A model generated the notes under the pieces. It was not told where the DNA came from. It did no database searches and worked only from the letters and a program-made list of their open reading frames with translations. Source: VXNE01 sp965205735 (GTDB taxonomy: Bacteria > Pseudomonadota > Gammaproteobacteria > Pseudomonadales > Azotimanducaceae). Taken from it: 64,000 nucleotides of DNA. The position numbers and the translations under genes were made by a program. Location of the stretch: assembly GCA_965205735.1 (NCBI GenBank), contig OZ242179.1, forward strand, positions 3,534,001 through 3,598,000, written 5' to 3'. Numbering within the stretch: the stretch's first letter is position 1; the number at the start of each line of letters is the position of its first letter. Positions 7,903-16,596 of the stretch are shown here, piece by piece.

Positions 7903-9746
7903 CCTGCAACCCGGTCGACCAGCGTTTCGAAGTGGTCGATGCGCGATTCGAGCATCCTGATCGAGCCGCGCCAGAAATCTGAATGTGTCAGATCGGCGTC
8001 CAGATGTTTGTGCGCGAGTTCCTCGGCGGTGGTGCGTCCAGTGTCCCGCAGCAAGGCCTCGTAGCGCGGAAAGAACTCGGCACCTGCGGCCTCGCGGCGC
8101 GCATGAAGTCCCAGGCTGAACAGGTAGCCGAACAGGTAAGGGAAGTTGTAGAAGCTCAATTCCGAAATGTAGAAGTGGAGCTTGTTTGCCCAGAACAACG
8201 GGTCCGGCTCCGCAAGGCTGTCTCCGTACCATTTGCGCCAGGCGGCGCTCATCATGTCCTTCAACTCGTCGGGTCGCAGCGGGCGGGCGGCGCGCGCTTC
8301 GTAGAAGTTGCGTTCAAACTCGAAGCGGGCGGGAATATTCAGTATGAACGCTATCAGCGCCTCCGCTTCCTGCCACACGATGTCGAGTTCCGCCGCCTGC
8401 GTCCCAGCGCGCTCCAGGAGCGCATTGCGCACGATGGTCTCGCCGAACGTGCTGGCTGTTTCCGCGATGGACATGCCGTACCTGCGCTGGCAGTCGGGGA
8501 GTTCCCGCATTACCCACGCGTGAAACGCATGTCCGAGTTCGTGCGCCAAGGTAATCACATCGCTGGCGCCGCCGGTATAGGTCATGTAGACGCGCGGCGT
8601 GCGCGATTTCCTGAAGTGGGTGCAGTACGCCCCGGGACGCTTGCGCCCGCCGACGGTGCCTTCGATCCAGTGCTTCGACGACATCATCCTGACGAATTCG
8701 CCCATGCGCGGGTCGATCGACCCGTATGAAGTCGCGATGATCTCGATCGCCTCCGGATACGGAATCGCCGCTGTTTGGTGCTCGCCCGTCGAGGGGGCGG
8801 GAGCACGTTGATCCCACGGACCATAGCAAGGCTTGCCGTAGGCCTTCGCTTGCAGTCGCGCGGCACGGCGCGCCAGCGGCATGGCTTCCTCGGCCACGCC
8901 GAGAATGGTGTGCAGGGTCGCGCGCTCGATGCGATTCATGTGCAGCGGGGCGTCGAGGAAGTGCGTGCCGCGGCGGCCGCACATCTCCAGACGCCATCCG
9001 GCAATCGCGTTGATTGCCGCCGAGCAGGTCTCGACGTGTTGGTCCCACGTGGCGTTGATGGCTCGCCAGGCGTTCTCGCGCACGCTATCGTCGGGTGTAA
9101 GCAGCAAGCCGCTGGCTTCGGCCAGACCCACCGTGCGCGTCGCGCCGGCATCGGGGACTTCGCAAGTCAACGTACCGGAGAGCTGATCGTAGAGGCGCCC
9201 CCAGGCGTGAATACCGTCTTGCGCCAAGCTGGAAACCAGGGTCTCCTGTTCGAGGCTCAGACGCTCTCGGCGACGCTTGCGCGCGTGTTCGACGACAAAA
9301 CGCGCCGGTGCCGTTCGCTCATCGTCCAGGAAGGCTTCCGCCACGTCGTCGGGGACGCGGTCCAGAAACTGCCACAATGGTTCCGCGATCTCTGCGTTGC
9401 GTTTCAGGTACGCCTGCAGACGCCCGACCAAAGCCTGCGCCGCCTCATCGGAGCTATCCACGCTCTGGCGGCATTCGGCGTAGGTTTCCACATCGCCGAG
9501 AAGCCGCTCGGACGCCTCGCTTAGCACGAAGGCTTCGCGGGCGGCTTCGATGCCGGTTTCGGTGCCTTCAACCGTCAGCGTTTCGGCGTCTTCAAGCAGC
9601 GAACGCAGAACGGTGGCCACGTGATCGCGCGCGTCGAACAGCGCATCGATCCTGGCGAAGTCGTCGTCGATTTCCGCGCAGTCAGGTGCGGGGTACTCGC
9701 TTGCCAGGTCCCAACTCTCGCCGCCATTGGCGTCGGTCATCGTCAT
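7899..9746 (-). CDS. pepF: M3-family oligoendopeptidase F
   Basis: Cytoplasmic zinc metallopeptidase that degrades short peptides. About 615 aa from ATG 9746, which has GAGGAGA upstream. The zinc site HELGH is at residues 402-406, followed by the third-ligand region SIAETASTFGE, typical of the M3B subfamily. It lies 25 bp behind the PEGA/sulfatase-modifying-factor gene and is probably co-transcribed with it. The TAG stop at 7899-7901 is part of the CTAG that borders a MITE; the ending is preserved because the target sequence is repeated on both sides of the element. Confidence 0.9.
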   Translation of the reverse strand: MTMTDANGGESWDLASEYPAPDCAEIDDDFARIDALFDARDHVATVLRSLLEDAETLTVEGTETGIEAAREAFVLSEASERLLGDVETYAECRQSVDSSDEAAQALVGRLQAYLKRNAEIAEPLWQFLDRVPDDVAEAFLDDERTAPARFVVEHARKRRRERLSLEQETLVSSLAQDGIHAWGRLYDQLSGTLTCEVPDAGATRTVGLAEASGLLLTPDDSVRENAWRAINATWDQHVETCSAAINAIAGWRLEMCGRRGTHFLDAPLHMNRIERATLHTILGVAEEAMPLARRAARLQAKAYGKPCYGPWDQRAPAPSTGEHQTAAIPYPEAIEIIATSYGSIDPRMGEFVRMMSSKHWIEGTVGGRKRPGAYCTHFRKSRTPRVYMTYTGGASDVITLAHELGHAFHAWVMRELPDCQRRYGMSIAETASTFGETIVRNALLERAGTQAAELDIVWQEAEALIAFILNIPARFEFERNFYEARAARPLRPDELKDMMSAAWRKWYGDSLAEPDPLFWANKLHFYISELSFYNFPYLFGYLFSLGLHARREAAGAEFFPRYEALLRDTGRTTAEELAHKHLDADLTHSDFWRGSIRMLESRIDHFETLVDRVAG

Positions 9747-9771
9747 TTCGCTTGTCTCCTCGAAAGTTGTT

Positions 9772-11541
9772 CTAGAGTTCCCGCACAACCCGCATCCCCC
9801 GAGAGTCCGACGCGTCGCCGCCCATGGTGCGAAACGTCATCCGGTGCGATTCGGGCGGAGCGTCGAACGCGCTTCCGCGAACGACGTTTGTTCGGGAGCA
9901 GTGCGGATCCCATGCGCGCGCGACGCGAGGCGCGTCCTTGTAGGAACCGTGCCAGCAGTCGGCGACCCACTCTTCCGCGTTGCCGATGACGTCGTACAAC
10001 CCAAACGCGTTCGGCTTGAAACTCCCCACCGGTGCCAGGCGAACGATCCCGTCCTCGCAGTTCGCCGTCTCGTAGTAGGGAAAGATCTCCTTAAGGGTTT
10101 TGTCGGCAACATTGCCGTGCTCACACAGCGCGTTGGCGTCGTCGCCGAAGTAATAAAGGGTATCGCTGCCGGCGCGCGCCGCGTACTCCCACTCGGCTTC
10201 GCTCGGCAATCGATAGGTATAGCCGGTCTCGCGCGAGAGGAAAGCCACGTAAGCCTGCGCATCGCGGATCGAGAGGTCGGTGACTGGAAGGTCTTGTCCT
10301 TTCGGGTGCGCCTTGTTGCGGTAGCGATCGAACTCGTCGATGGTCACTTCGTATACGCCGATGGCAAAGGGCTCCATTACCCGAACTTCGTGAGCGGGAC
10401 GCTCGTCGCGGGCGCCAACATCCGTACCCATGAGAAATGTCCCGGAATCCACGATTACAACTTTCGGCCCTTCGCCGCCGGACTTCATCTCGTCGCGGAA
10501 TCGCCGTCCCGGCGTGACATTGAAACGTTGCATGTCGAGGCTCAACGCCACGCCGGCGGGTGTCATGGTCAGGTTGCGGACGAGGTTCCGATAGCCCATC
10601 GCCGTGGCCCGGATGGTGAAAGGACCCGCCGGGAGGAGCATTTGCTCGGCGTACGGTTCCGGGCGACCATGTTCCGAATCCGGTACCACTGTCACGGCGG
10701 CGTGAGCGGGTCGAATGGAAATCCCCAGCCGTCCGTATTGCCGCACAAGGCTGGCGCTGACGATGTTGGGACCGCGGACGACGGCCAGGTCCATTTCGTG
10801 CGCATCGTAGCCGGGCGACGAGACGCGCAATCTATAGGCGCCGATCGGAAGCTGGACGCCAGGCGTGTAGGGCAGTGGCGCCTCGAGTAGCTCGACCGAT
10901 GCAGTGGCGGGGGTGAGTTGCAGCGACAGTTGGCCCATGGGAACGCGTTCGAGTTCGAATGCATGCTCGGTCTTTGTGCCGGGAAATACCTCGAGGGTCG
11001 CCGTCTTCGTCTCGCGACCATAGATCGACACTTCTACCGCGTGTTTGCCGGTCGGGATTTGGTCTAGAGTAATCGGCGTGACCTCTTCCAGCGCGCGCTC
11101 GTTCAGGATCACTCGCGCCCCCCGCGGATTTGTCACCAACTCCAATGCGCCGAACGCCGGGGCAAAGGACACACGATGCGTCTTTTTGTCGCCCCGTTCC
11201 AACGTCAGGCGGGTCAAGGAGGTGCCGCGATAGGGATGGCGCAGGTGCAGTACCGCTTCCCCCGGCGGGACATCCGATATTTCGATCGGGGTAACGCCTC
11301 GCTCGTCACCGTTCAGCACAACAACCGCTCCGGGGGGAGTGGAATCGACATCGAGCGTAGCGCTGCCGCGAATGAGGCCGGGACCATAGGCGCCGGCCAA
11401 TATCAGCACTACTGTGCCGAGCAACGCACACTTGCCGTAAAGTCGTCTGCGTCCGAGGCGCCGCTGCTGAGAGCTGGGCGATCGCCTGTCCGACAGTTGG
11501 GGTCTATCCTGGGCCACGAGATCGGGTCGACGGTATCGCAT
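9772..11541 (-). CDS. PEGA-repeat protein with C-terminal FGE-sulfatase (SUMF1) domain
   Basis: About 589 aa. A short basic N-terminus precedes one membrane segment (near residues 38-56: CALLGTVVLILAGAYGPGL), then several PEGA-type beta repeats (DSTPPGAVVVLNGD, TNPRGARVILNE and similar), then a formylglycine-generating-enzyme-like domain over the last ~220 residues (GTFLMGTDVG, LPSEAEWEYAARAG, WVADCWHGSY, RGMRVVREL). Most likely anchored in the inner membrane and facing the periplasm. Many bacterial proteins of this layout are not true sulfatase activators, and no sulfatase gene is nearby, so catalytic activity is unproven. I start at ATG 11541; TTG 11556 is also possible. Confidence 0.8.
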   Translation of the reverse strand: MRYRRPDLVAQDRPQLSDRRSPSSQQRRLGRRRLYGKCALLGTVVLILAGAYGPGLIRGSATLDVDSTPPGAVVVLNGDERGVTPIEISDVPPGEAVLHLRHPYRGTSLTRLTLERGDKKTHRVSFAPAFGALELVTNPRGARVILNERALEEVTPITLDQIPTGKHAVEVSIYGRETKTATLEVFPGTKTEHAFELERVPMGQLSLQLTPATASVELLEAPLPYTPGVQLPIGAYRLRVSSPGYDAHEMDLAVVRGPNIVSASLVRQYGRLGISIRPAHAAVTVVPDSEHGRPEPYAEQMLLPAGPFTIRATAMGYRNLVRNLTMTPAGVALSLDMQRFNVTPGRRFRDEMKSGGEGPKVVIVDSGTFLMGTDVGARDERPAHEVRVMEPFAIGVYEVTIDEFDRYRNKAHPKGQDLPVTDLSIRDAQAYVAFLSRETGYTYRLPSEAEWEYAARAGSDTLYYFGDDANALCEHGNVADKTLKEIFPYYETANCEDGIVRLAPVGSFKPNAFGLYDVIGNAEEWVADCWHGSYKDAPRVARAWDPHCSRTNVVRGSAFDAPPESHRMTFRTMGGDASDSRGMRVVREL

Positions 11542-11633
11542 GCACGTGGCCGCCAACTGTACAGCCGCTCGCGCGCTCTGTCATACTGATTTCGGCCCAC
11601 GCGAACCGCGACGATTCTGAGGAGTACGAACAA

Positions 11634-11936
11634 ATGAGCAATGTGGACGGAGTCTGGAACACGGTCACGAATACCCCCATGGGTCCCCAATCCGCGACAA
11701 TCACGCTCGCGACGGACGGCAACGCGCTGACGGGAAACATGGCAGGCTCCCAGGGCACGATCGAGATCGAAGACGGTTCCGTGGACGGAGACTCCTTGTC
11801 GTGGAAAGCGAACATCACGTCCCCCATGCAAATGACGCTTGAATTCTCGGCGACGGTGAATGGGGATGAGATCTCGGGGAACGTCGCGCTCGGCGCTTTC
11901 GGCAATGCCAGCTTCTCGGGAACCCGCGCTTCCTGA
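11634..11936 (+). CDS. Small beta-rich hypothetical protein
   Basis: 100 aa, start ATG with GAGGAG about 9 bp upstream. The sequence alternates short strands and turns (SATITLATDGNALTGNM, LEFSATVNGDEISGNV) and ends in GAFGNASFSGTRAS, which suggests a single beta-barrel or sandwich domain. No signal peptide or cysteines. It is transcribed away from the PEGA/SUMF1 gene and ends 9 bp before a MITE. I recall similar stand-alone proteins and domains of unknown function in other proteobacteria, but I cannot name a family. Confidence 0.7.
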   Translation: MSNVDGVWNTVTNTPMGPQSATITLATDGNALTGNMAGSQGTIEIEDGSVDGDSLSWKANITSPMQMTLEFSATVNGDEISGNVALGAFGNASFSGTRAS

Positions 11937-11945
11937 CCTCGGAGG

Positions 11946-12195
11946 CTAGTGCTCCGTCAAGCCTAAATCTACGGGTATCTGCGGGTCTTTTTGGCCTCTG
12001 ATGGTTTTCATTTGCCCCCTCGCGCTCCCCCTCTGATGATTGTTTTCATGCGAGGGGTGCCCCCTCGCGCTCCCCGGCTGAAGGCTCCGTTGCTCCTCCC
12101 TGTGTGGGGCCTGCCACACGGCGTCGTCGCGCCTCGCCAGGAACCAAAAATCCCTTGCAGCTACACTCGCATTTTTAGACTTGACGGAACACTAG
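11946..12195 (+). mobile_element. MITE family B, copy 1, containing a REP-like palindrome
   Basis: 250-bp element bordered by CTAG (11946-11949, 12192-12195). Ends are inverted repeats: left CTAGTGCTCCGTCAAGCCTA, right reverse complement CTAGTGTTCCGTCAAGTCTA. The first bases CTAGTG are shared with MITE family A, hinting at mobilisation by related transposases. The middle holds a REP-like palindrome (GCGAGGGGTGCCCCCTCGCG, about 12051-12070) and a remnant of another. No coding capacity is recognisable. Confidence 0.85.
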
Positions 12196-12229
12196 TTGTT
12201 TGGGCTGGTCGCCTTGGCTTGGGGCGGCT

Positions 12230-12266
12230 GGATTCTTGCTCAAGCCGGAAGCGCGAGCAAGAATCC
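12230..12266 (-). terminator. Hairpin at the 3' end of the aldehyde dehydrogenase gene
   Basis: Perfect 12-bp inverted repeat GGATTCTTGCTC (12230-12241) and GAGCAAGAATCC (12255-12266) with a 13-nt loop, lying 18 bp beyond the stop of the minus-strand aldehyde dehydrogenase gene. No T-run follows, so it may be a Rho-assisted or mRNA-protecting hairpin. Confidence 0.5.
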
Positions 12267-12283
12267 GACGGCCTTGGGCCGGC

Positions 12284-13717
12284 TCAGCCCGCCGCGTTGT
12301 AGCCCATTACCGCCTTGACTTCGAGGAACTCCTCGAATCCGTGCTGACCCCACTCGCGACCGTTGCCCGACTGCTTGTAGCCGCCAAACGGCGCCCTGTT
12401 ATCGACGGTCGCGCCGTTCAGATGCACGTTGCCGGTGCGAATGCGACGAGCGATGGCCTTGGCGCGTTCCGGGTCGCCTGACGAGATATATCCCGACAAT
12501 CCATAGATCGTGTCGTTGGCAATGCGCACGGCATCCTCGTCGTCCTCGTAGCCGATCAAGGACAGAACTGGTCCGAAGATCTCCTCCTGGGCGATCGTCA
12601 TGTCGTTGGTGACGTGCGAGAACACGGTCGGTTTGACGTAATAGCCCTGATTCAGGCCCTGGGGTCGACCGGGGCCGCCGGTCTCGAGCGTCGCGCCTTC
12701 TTCGATGCCCTTCTGTATCAGGTTCTGAATCTTTTCAAACTGCACTGCCGACACCACCGGCCCGATGGTCGTATCCCGCGATTGCGGGTCGCCGACTCTC
12801 ACCTGTTCGGCAGCAGTCCTGGCGATAGTGGCGGCTTCTTCCATGCGCGCCTTGGGCACCAGCATTCGAGAGGGCGCATTGCAGGACTGTCCCGAGTTCA
12901 GGCAAATGCCGAACACGTCTCTTGCAATCGCGGTCGCAAAGTCCGCGTCGTCGAGAATGATGTTGGCCGACTTGCCGCCCAGTTCCTGCGCGACCCGCTT
13001 GACCGTGGGGGCGGCATTCCTGGCGACCTCGATGCCCGCGCGGGTCGAGCCCGTGAACGACATCATGTCGATTCCCGGATGGGCGGACAGCGCGACGCCG
13101 ACCGTCGGTCCGTCGCCGTTCACCAGGTTGAATACGCCTGCCGGCACGCCGGCCTCGTCGAGTATCTCTGCAAAGATGATGGCGTTGAACGGCGCCACCT
13201 CGGAGGGCTTCAGAACCATCGTGCAGCCCGCCGCCAGGGCTGGCGCGACCTTGCACGCGATCTGGTTGATGGGCCAGTTCCAGGGCGTAATGAATCCGCA
13301 TACGCCTGCGGGTTCCCGAATGATGTGGGAGGTTCCGATATCCTGTTCGAACTCGAAGGTCCTCAAGATCCGCAACGTCGTCATGAAATGGCCGAGACCC
13401 GCGGGAGCCTGCGCCGCGTTGGCCAGCGACATCGGCGCACCCATCTCTTCGCTGATGGTTGCGGCGAGATCGCCCATCCGGCGCTTGAATACGTCGATGA
13501 TCCTTTCCATCACTTCGACGCGCTCCTCGCGCGTAGTCAGGGACCAGGTCTCGAACGCGGCGCTAGCCGCGGCTACCGCCGCATCGACATCCGCCGGTGC
13601 GCCCATGGCGATGGAGTCGATCGGCTCCTCCGTCGCCGGGTTGACCACTTCCAGGGTTTCTCCGGTGGACGACGCGACCCATTCGCCGTTGATGTAGAAC
13701 TTCTGTCTGTTGCTCAT
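12284..13717 (-). CDS. NAD(P)-dependent aldehyde dehydrogenase
   Basis: 477-aa member of the ALDH superfamily, oxidising an aldehyde to the acid. The catalytic cysteine is C279 (NSGQSCNAPSRM) and the general base E245 (AQELGGKS). The nucleotide-binding stretches TPWNWPINQ, KPSEVAPFN and SFTGSTRAG are complete, as is the C-terminal PFGGYKQSGNGRE. It stands alone between MITE B and a divergent gene, so no pathway can be assigned. The substrate is unknown. Confidence 0.9.
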   Translation of the reverse strand: MSNRQKFYINGEWVASSTGETLEVVNPATEEPIDSIAMGAPADVDAAVAAASAAFETWSLTTREERVEVMERIIDVFKRRMGDLAATISEEMGAPMSLANAAQAPAGLGHFMTTLRILRTFEFEQDIGTSHIIREPAGVCGFITPWNWPINQIACKVAPALAAGCTMVLKPSEVAPFNAIIFAEILDEAGVPAGVFNLVNGDGPTVGVALSAHPGIDMMSFTGSTRAGIEVARNAAPTVKRVAQELGGKSANIILDDADFATAIARDVFGICLNSGQSCNAPSRMLVPKARMEEAATIARTAAEQVRVGDPQSRDTTIGPVVSAVQFEKIQNLIQKGIEEGATLETGGPGRPQGLNQGYYVKPTVFSHVTNDMTIAQEEIFGPVLSLIGYEDDEDAVRIANDTIYGLSGYISSGDPERAKAIARRIRTGNVHLNGATVDNRAPFGGYKQSGNGREWGQHGFEEFLEVKAVMGYNAAG

Positions 13718-13931
13718 GATCGTGCCTTGACTTTACTCGTGTTGAAGCAGCTTCTTCCGGCCGGGGCGCGCCTCCGGCGGGAGCCTAAGCATTCTCCACA
13801 CAAATCGGAGCGACTTCCAGATATGTGTCCCTTGAAGGATGGCCCGCCGCGAAGCGGTTGCGCCCAACGTTGCTGGAACGGTTCCGGACTAGCCGACATA
13901 ATGTCGGGATGCAGCTATAGGCGTAATCGAC
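13718..13931. promoter_or_regulatory. Divergent intergenic region with a palindrome
   Basis: 214 bases between the aldehyde dehydrogenase and the coiled-coil protein genes. A near-perfect 15-bp palindrome CCGACATAATGTCGG at 13893-13907 is a candidate operator, and its CATAAT core could double as a -10 box. No matching -35 is evident. Confidence 0.3.
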
Positions 13932-15707
13932 GTGGCAGTTTTCCGCGCTTTCCAATCGTCCCTGCGCTCCCAGCGGCGCTGGTTGCTCTACATCCCGCCG
14001 GTTTTGGTATTGCTCGCCGTGCTCGGGCTGATGCTGTTCATCGATGCGCCCAGGGACGAGATAGCGCTTGAGCGCGACCTGTGCCCGAGTCGGGCGGACG
14101 ATATATCGGAGCGGGCGGTGTTCCTGCTCGACCTGCGCAAGCCGCTGGATGTCGAACACACTTCGCTTCCGGGTGCCCTGCTGCGTGAAGTAGCGATGGA
14201 CCTCGACGCCAATGCCGAGTTGCAGGTGTTCGCCCTGGCGGGTACTTCGACCGCGCCGAGGATTCCTCTGGAGCACACCTGCAAACCCTACGATAACGCC
14301 GAGTTGACGGTGGGCGGCACGGCGCTCAGGCGCGACTGCGATGATCTCCCGGCTGCGTTGTCGGCATCCGTCCGGGACAAGGCGAGCCGGTTTTGCGCGT
14401 GGCGCGACGCGTTGCGAAGCCGCCTCGACGGATTGGTTATCCAGCAACGCGACGCGCCGGTCGCGAACGCTTACCTGGTCGAGGCCATCGAAGATACGAT
14501 CCTGGAGTTCGCCGAGTTTTCCGGGCGGCGCTCGCTCTACATCTTTTCGGACATGATGCAACACGCCACATGGCACTCGCAGCCGGAAGGGGGTGCGGAA
14601 TACGGTGGCTCCGGCGATCCGCGCGACGCACAAATCAGCCTTTTCCCTCTACCGCACGCCGTTGACGACCTTCGCGTGAAGATCTTCTACGTGCCCCGTC
14701 GAGGCGTGACCGAGGATCCGCAGACCAAAGCCGAGCACAAGGACTTCTGGCGGGACTACTTTGCAGACTTCTCTGGAACGGGTATCGAGTTCGAAGAGCA
14801 GCCCGTGATGGCCGCCTATGAAGCGGAGTCGCTCGCGGGCGAGCCTACGGAAATTGAGCTTGCGGCACGGGAACGAGAACAATTGCGGCTCGAGCGCGAA
14901 CAGATAGAGCTCGCGCTGGCGGAAGTCGAGAAGGAAAGGGCAGTCCTGGAAACGGCTCGACAATTGGCCGCCGAAGAACAACAGGCCCGGGCGGCGCGAG
15001 AAGCTGAGTTGAGACAGCAACAGGAACTCGCTCGGGCCGGAGAGGCGGAACGCGAATCGGAGCGGCAGCGCCTCGAATCGGAGCGGCAGCGCCTTGAAGC
15101 GGAGCGTTCGGAGATCGAACGTCGGGCGGCTGACGCGTTGGCCGCGCGACAGGCGCAAGACACGGCACCTCAGGAATTGATCGCCGAATTCGGGCGTTCC
15201 GAAGCGGCGTCTTCCGAGCCGCCCCGGTCGATGGAGGCACCGGCGGTGGATTCGGACGCGGGGGAGGAGGCGCGGATAGCGCTTGAACAGACCGCGCCCG
15301 AACGTTCCGGAGACCAACCGCAGAGTGGCTTCACGCTGTGCGAGGTGAAACTGAAGCCCGAGTTCGCCACTGGCGGAGACTTCTATCCCGGCGGACGTCG
15401 GGTGAACTACGGCGGTGCCGTCATCACGGTTCGCTACACGCTCAATGAACGGGGCGAGACGGTGGATGACGAGACAGCCATGGTCGAGGATAGTTCCAAC
15501 GCGACAAGGCCCCGGTTCCGGGACGCGTTGGCACGCGACACGGTCGAGTTGGTCAGAGGTTGGGAATTCGCGTTCACGCAAGGGGCTGCTTGCACCAAAC
15601 CCCAGGTGCAGACGGCCATCTTCAGGTATCGCTCCAAGTGCGTTGGCGCCCCCGTGCCGAAGTGTCGGACCATTCAGTCGGACGTAACGTTACTGACCGG
15701 AATTTGA
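13932..15707 (+). CDS. Membrane-anchored coiled-coil protein with TonB-like C-terminus
   Basis: 591 aa, GTG start. An N-terminal membrane segment (residues ~17-37, LLYIPPVLVLLAVLGLMLFI) is followed by a region reminiscent of a VWA-type fold (RAVFLLDLRKPLD, SLYIFSDMMQH). Residues ~305-400 form a charged coiled coil with short repeats (ERQRLES, ERQRLEA). The last ~130 residues resemble a TonB C-terminal domain (GAVITVRYTLNERGETVDDETA, TVELVRGWEF), with two cysteines (CEVKLKPEF, GAACTKPQ). The layout suggests an envelope-spanning protein that reaches from the inner membrane into the periplasm. Function unknown. Confidence 0.7.
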   Translation: MAVFRAFQSSLRSQRRWLLYIPPVLVLLAVLGLMLFIDAPRDEIALERDLCPSRADDISERAVFLLDLRKPLDVEHTSLPGALLREVAMDLDANAELQVFALAGTSTAPRIPLEHTCKPYDNAELTVGGTALRRDCDDLPAALSASVRDKASRFCAWRDALRSRLDGLVIQQRDAPVANAYLVEAIEDTILEFAEFSGRRSLYIFSDMMQHATWHSQPEGGAEYGGSGDPRDAQISLFPLPHAVDDLRVKIFYVPRRGVTEDPQTKAEHKDFWRDYFADFSGTGIEFEEQPVMAAYEAESLAGEPTEIELAAREREQLRLEREQIELALAEVEKERAVLETARQLAAEEQQARAAREAELRQQQELARAGEAERESERQRLESERQRLEAERSEIERRAADALAARQAQDTAPQELIAEFGRSEAASSEPPRSMEAPAVDSDAGEEARIALEQTAPERSGDQPQSGFTLCEVKLKPEFATGGDFYPGGRRVNYGGAVITVRYTLNERGETVDDETAMVEDSSNATRPRFRDALARDTVELVRGWEFAFTQGAACTKPQVQTAIFRYRSKCVGAPVPKCRTIQSDVTLLTGI

Positions 15708-15711
15708 GGAC

Positions 15712-15745
15712 GCCGCCGTGCCGCCCTTGGTGAGGCAGCGGCGGC
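15712..15745 (+). terminator. Hairpin after the TonB-like gene
   Basis: Stem GCCGCCGTGCC (15712-15722) pairing with GGCAGCGGCGGC (15734-15745) with one bulged base, 5 bp after the stop at 15707. GC-rich but without a T-run, so a weak or Rho-dependent terminator at best. Confidence 0.4.
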
Positions 15746-15805
15746 AACACGCTTGGGTGGGGGCGAAACACGGCCCGCCGGGGCGGTGGCACTAATGCAG
15801 GTCGC

Positions 15806-16543
15806 ATGTACAAGAACTTGACGGTTGGCGTGGTCGTTCCAGCGAGAAACGAGGAGGACAACATCGGTGCCGTTGTCCAGGAACTGATGGCCTTGCGGGA
15901 TGGCAAGCAGCCCTTGATAGACGACTTCGTGGTCTGCGATAACGGTTCGACGGATACCACGGGGCAACGGGCGCAGGAAGCCGGAGCGCGAATTGTTCTC
16001 CAGGACAGACCCGGTTACGGCATCGCTTGCCTCACTGCGATCGACGCGCTCGAAGCGGTGGATGTAGTGCTGTTCACGGACGGTGACCGGTCGTTCGAGG
16101 CGGCGCAGTGCATCAGGTTGCTTGATGCCATATCTGTTGGTGCCGATCTTGCGGTGGGATCCCGGGCGCTCGGTCGAATGGAGCCAGGCGCCTTGTCGGC
16201 GGCACAGCGCGCGGGGAACCGCCTGGCCGGCGTGTTGATCCGCATGTTGTGGGGGAAGCGTGTGACCGACCTTGGCCCTTATCGCGCCATTCGCGCCGAC
16301 GCGCTCGGATTGATCGACATGCGAGACAAGGCGTACGGCTGGACGATCGAGATGCAGATCAAGGCGATGCAGTACAACCTGCAAGTTGTCGAAATACCCG
16401 TGGATACGTACCGCCGACGCTTCGGGAAATCGAAGGTGGGCGGAACCTTGAGAGGCGTCGTTGGCGCCAGCGTGGGAATTCTCTCGATGATCGCAAAGCT
16501 ACGCTGGCGGCAAGCGACAACCAACAGGCGCGGGGCGGGATGA
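15806..16543 (+). CDS. Family 2 glycosyltransferase, dolichol-phosphate-mannose-synthase-like
   Basis: 245-aa GT-A fold enzyme. The N-terminus VGVVVPARNEEDNIG and the metal-binding DGDR (LFTDGDRSFEA) mark a DPM1/DpgS-like GT2 enzyme; the C-terminal YRRRFGKSKVGG is a family feature. There is no strong membrane tail, unlike many relatives. Such enzymes transfer a sugar from a nucleotide sugar to polyprenyl phosphate or a similar acceptor. No cell-envelope glycan genes flank it, so acceptor and sugar are unknown. The ribosome site is weak. Confidence 0.8.
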   Translation: MYKNLTVGVVVPARNEEDNIGAVVQELMALRDGKQPLIDDFVVCDNGSTDTTGQRAQEAGARIVLQDRPGYGIACLTAIDALEAVDVVLFTDGDRSFEAAQCIRLLDAISVGADLAVGSRALGRMEPGALSAAQRAGNRLAGVLIRMLWGKRVTDLGPYRAIRADALGLIDMRDKAYGWTIEMQIKAMQYNLQVVEIPVDTYRRRFGKSKVGGTLRGVVGASVGILSMIAKLRWRQATTNRRGAG

Positions 16544-16596
16544 AGCGTAGGGCGGGATCAGGTCGCCTAGGACCGCCCGTCGGCGGTTCGGGGCTT

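Noticed and set aside
12614..14071. 485-aa open frame antisense to the aldehyde dehydrogenase
   Set aside because: Shadow frame: the aldehyde dehydrogenase with C279 and E245 is beyond doubt on the other strand.
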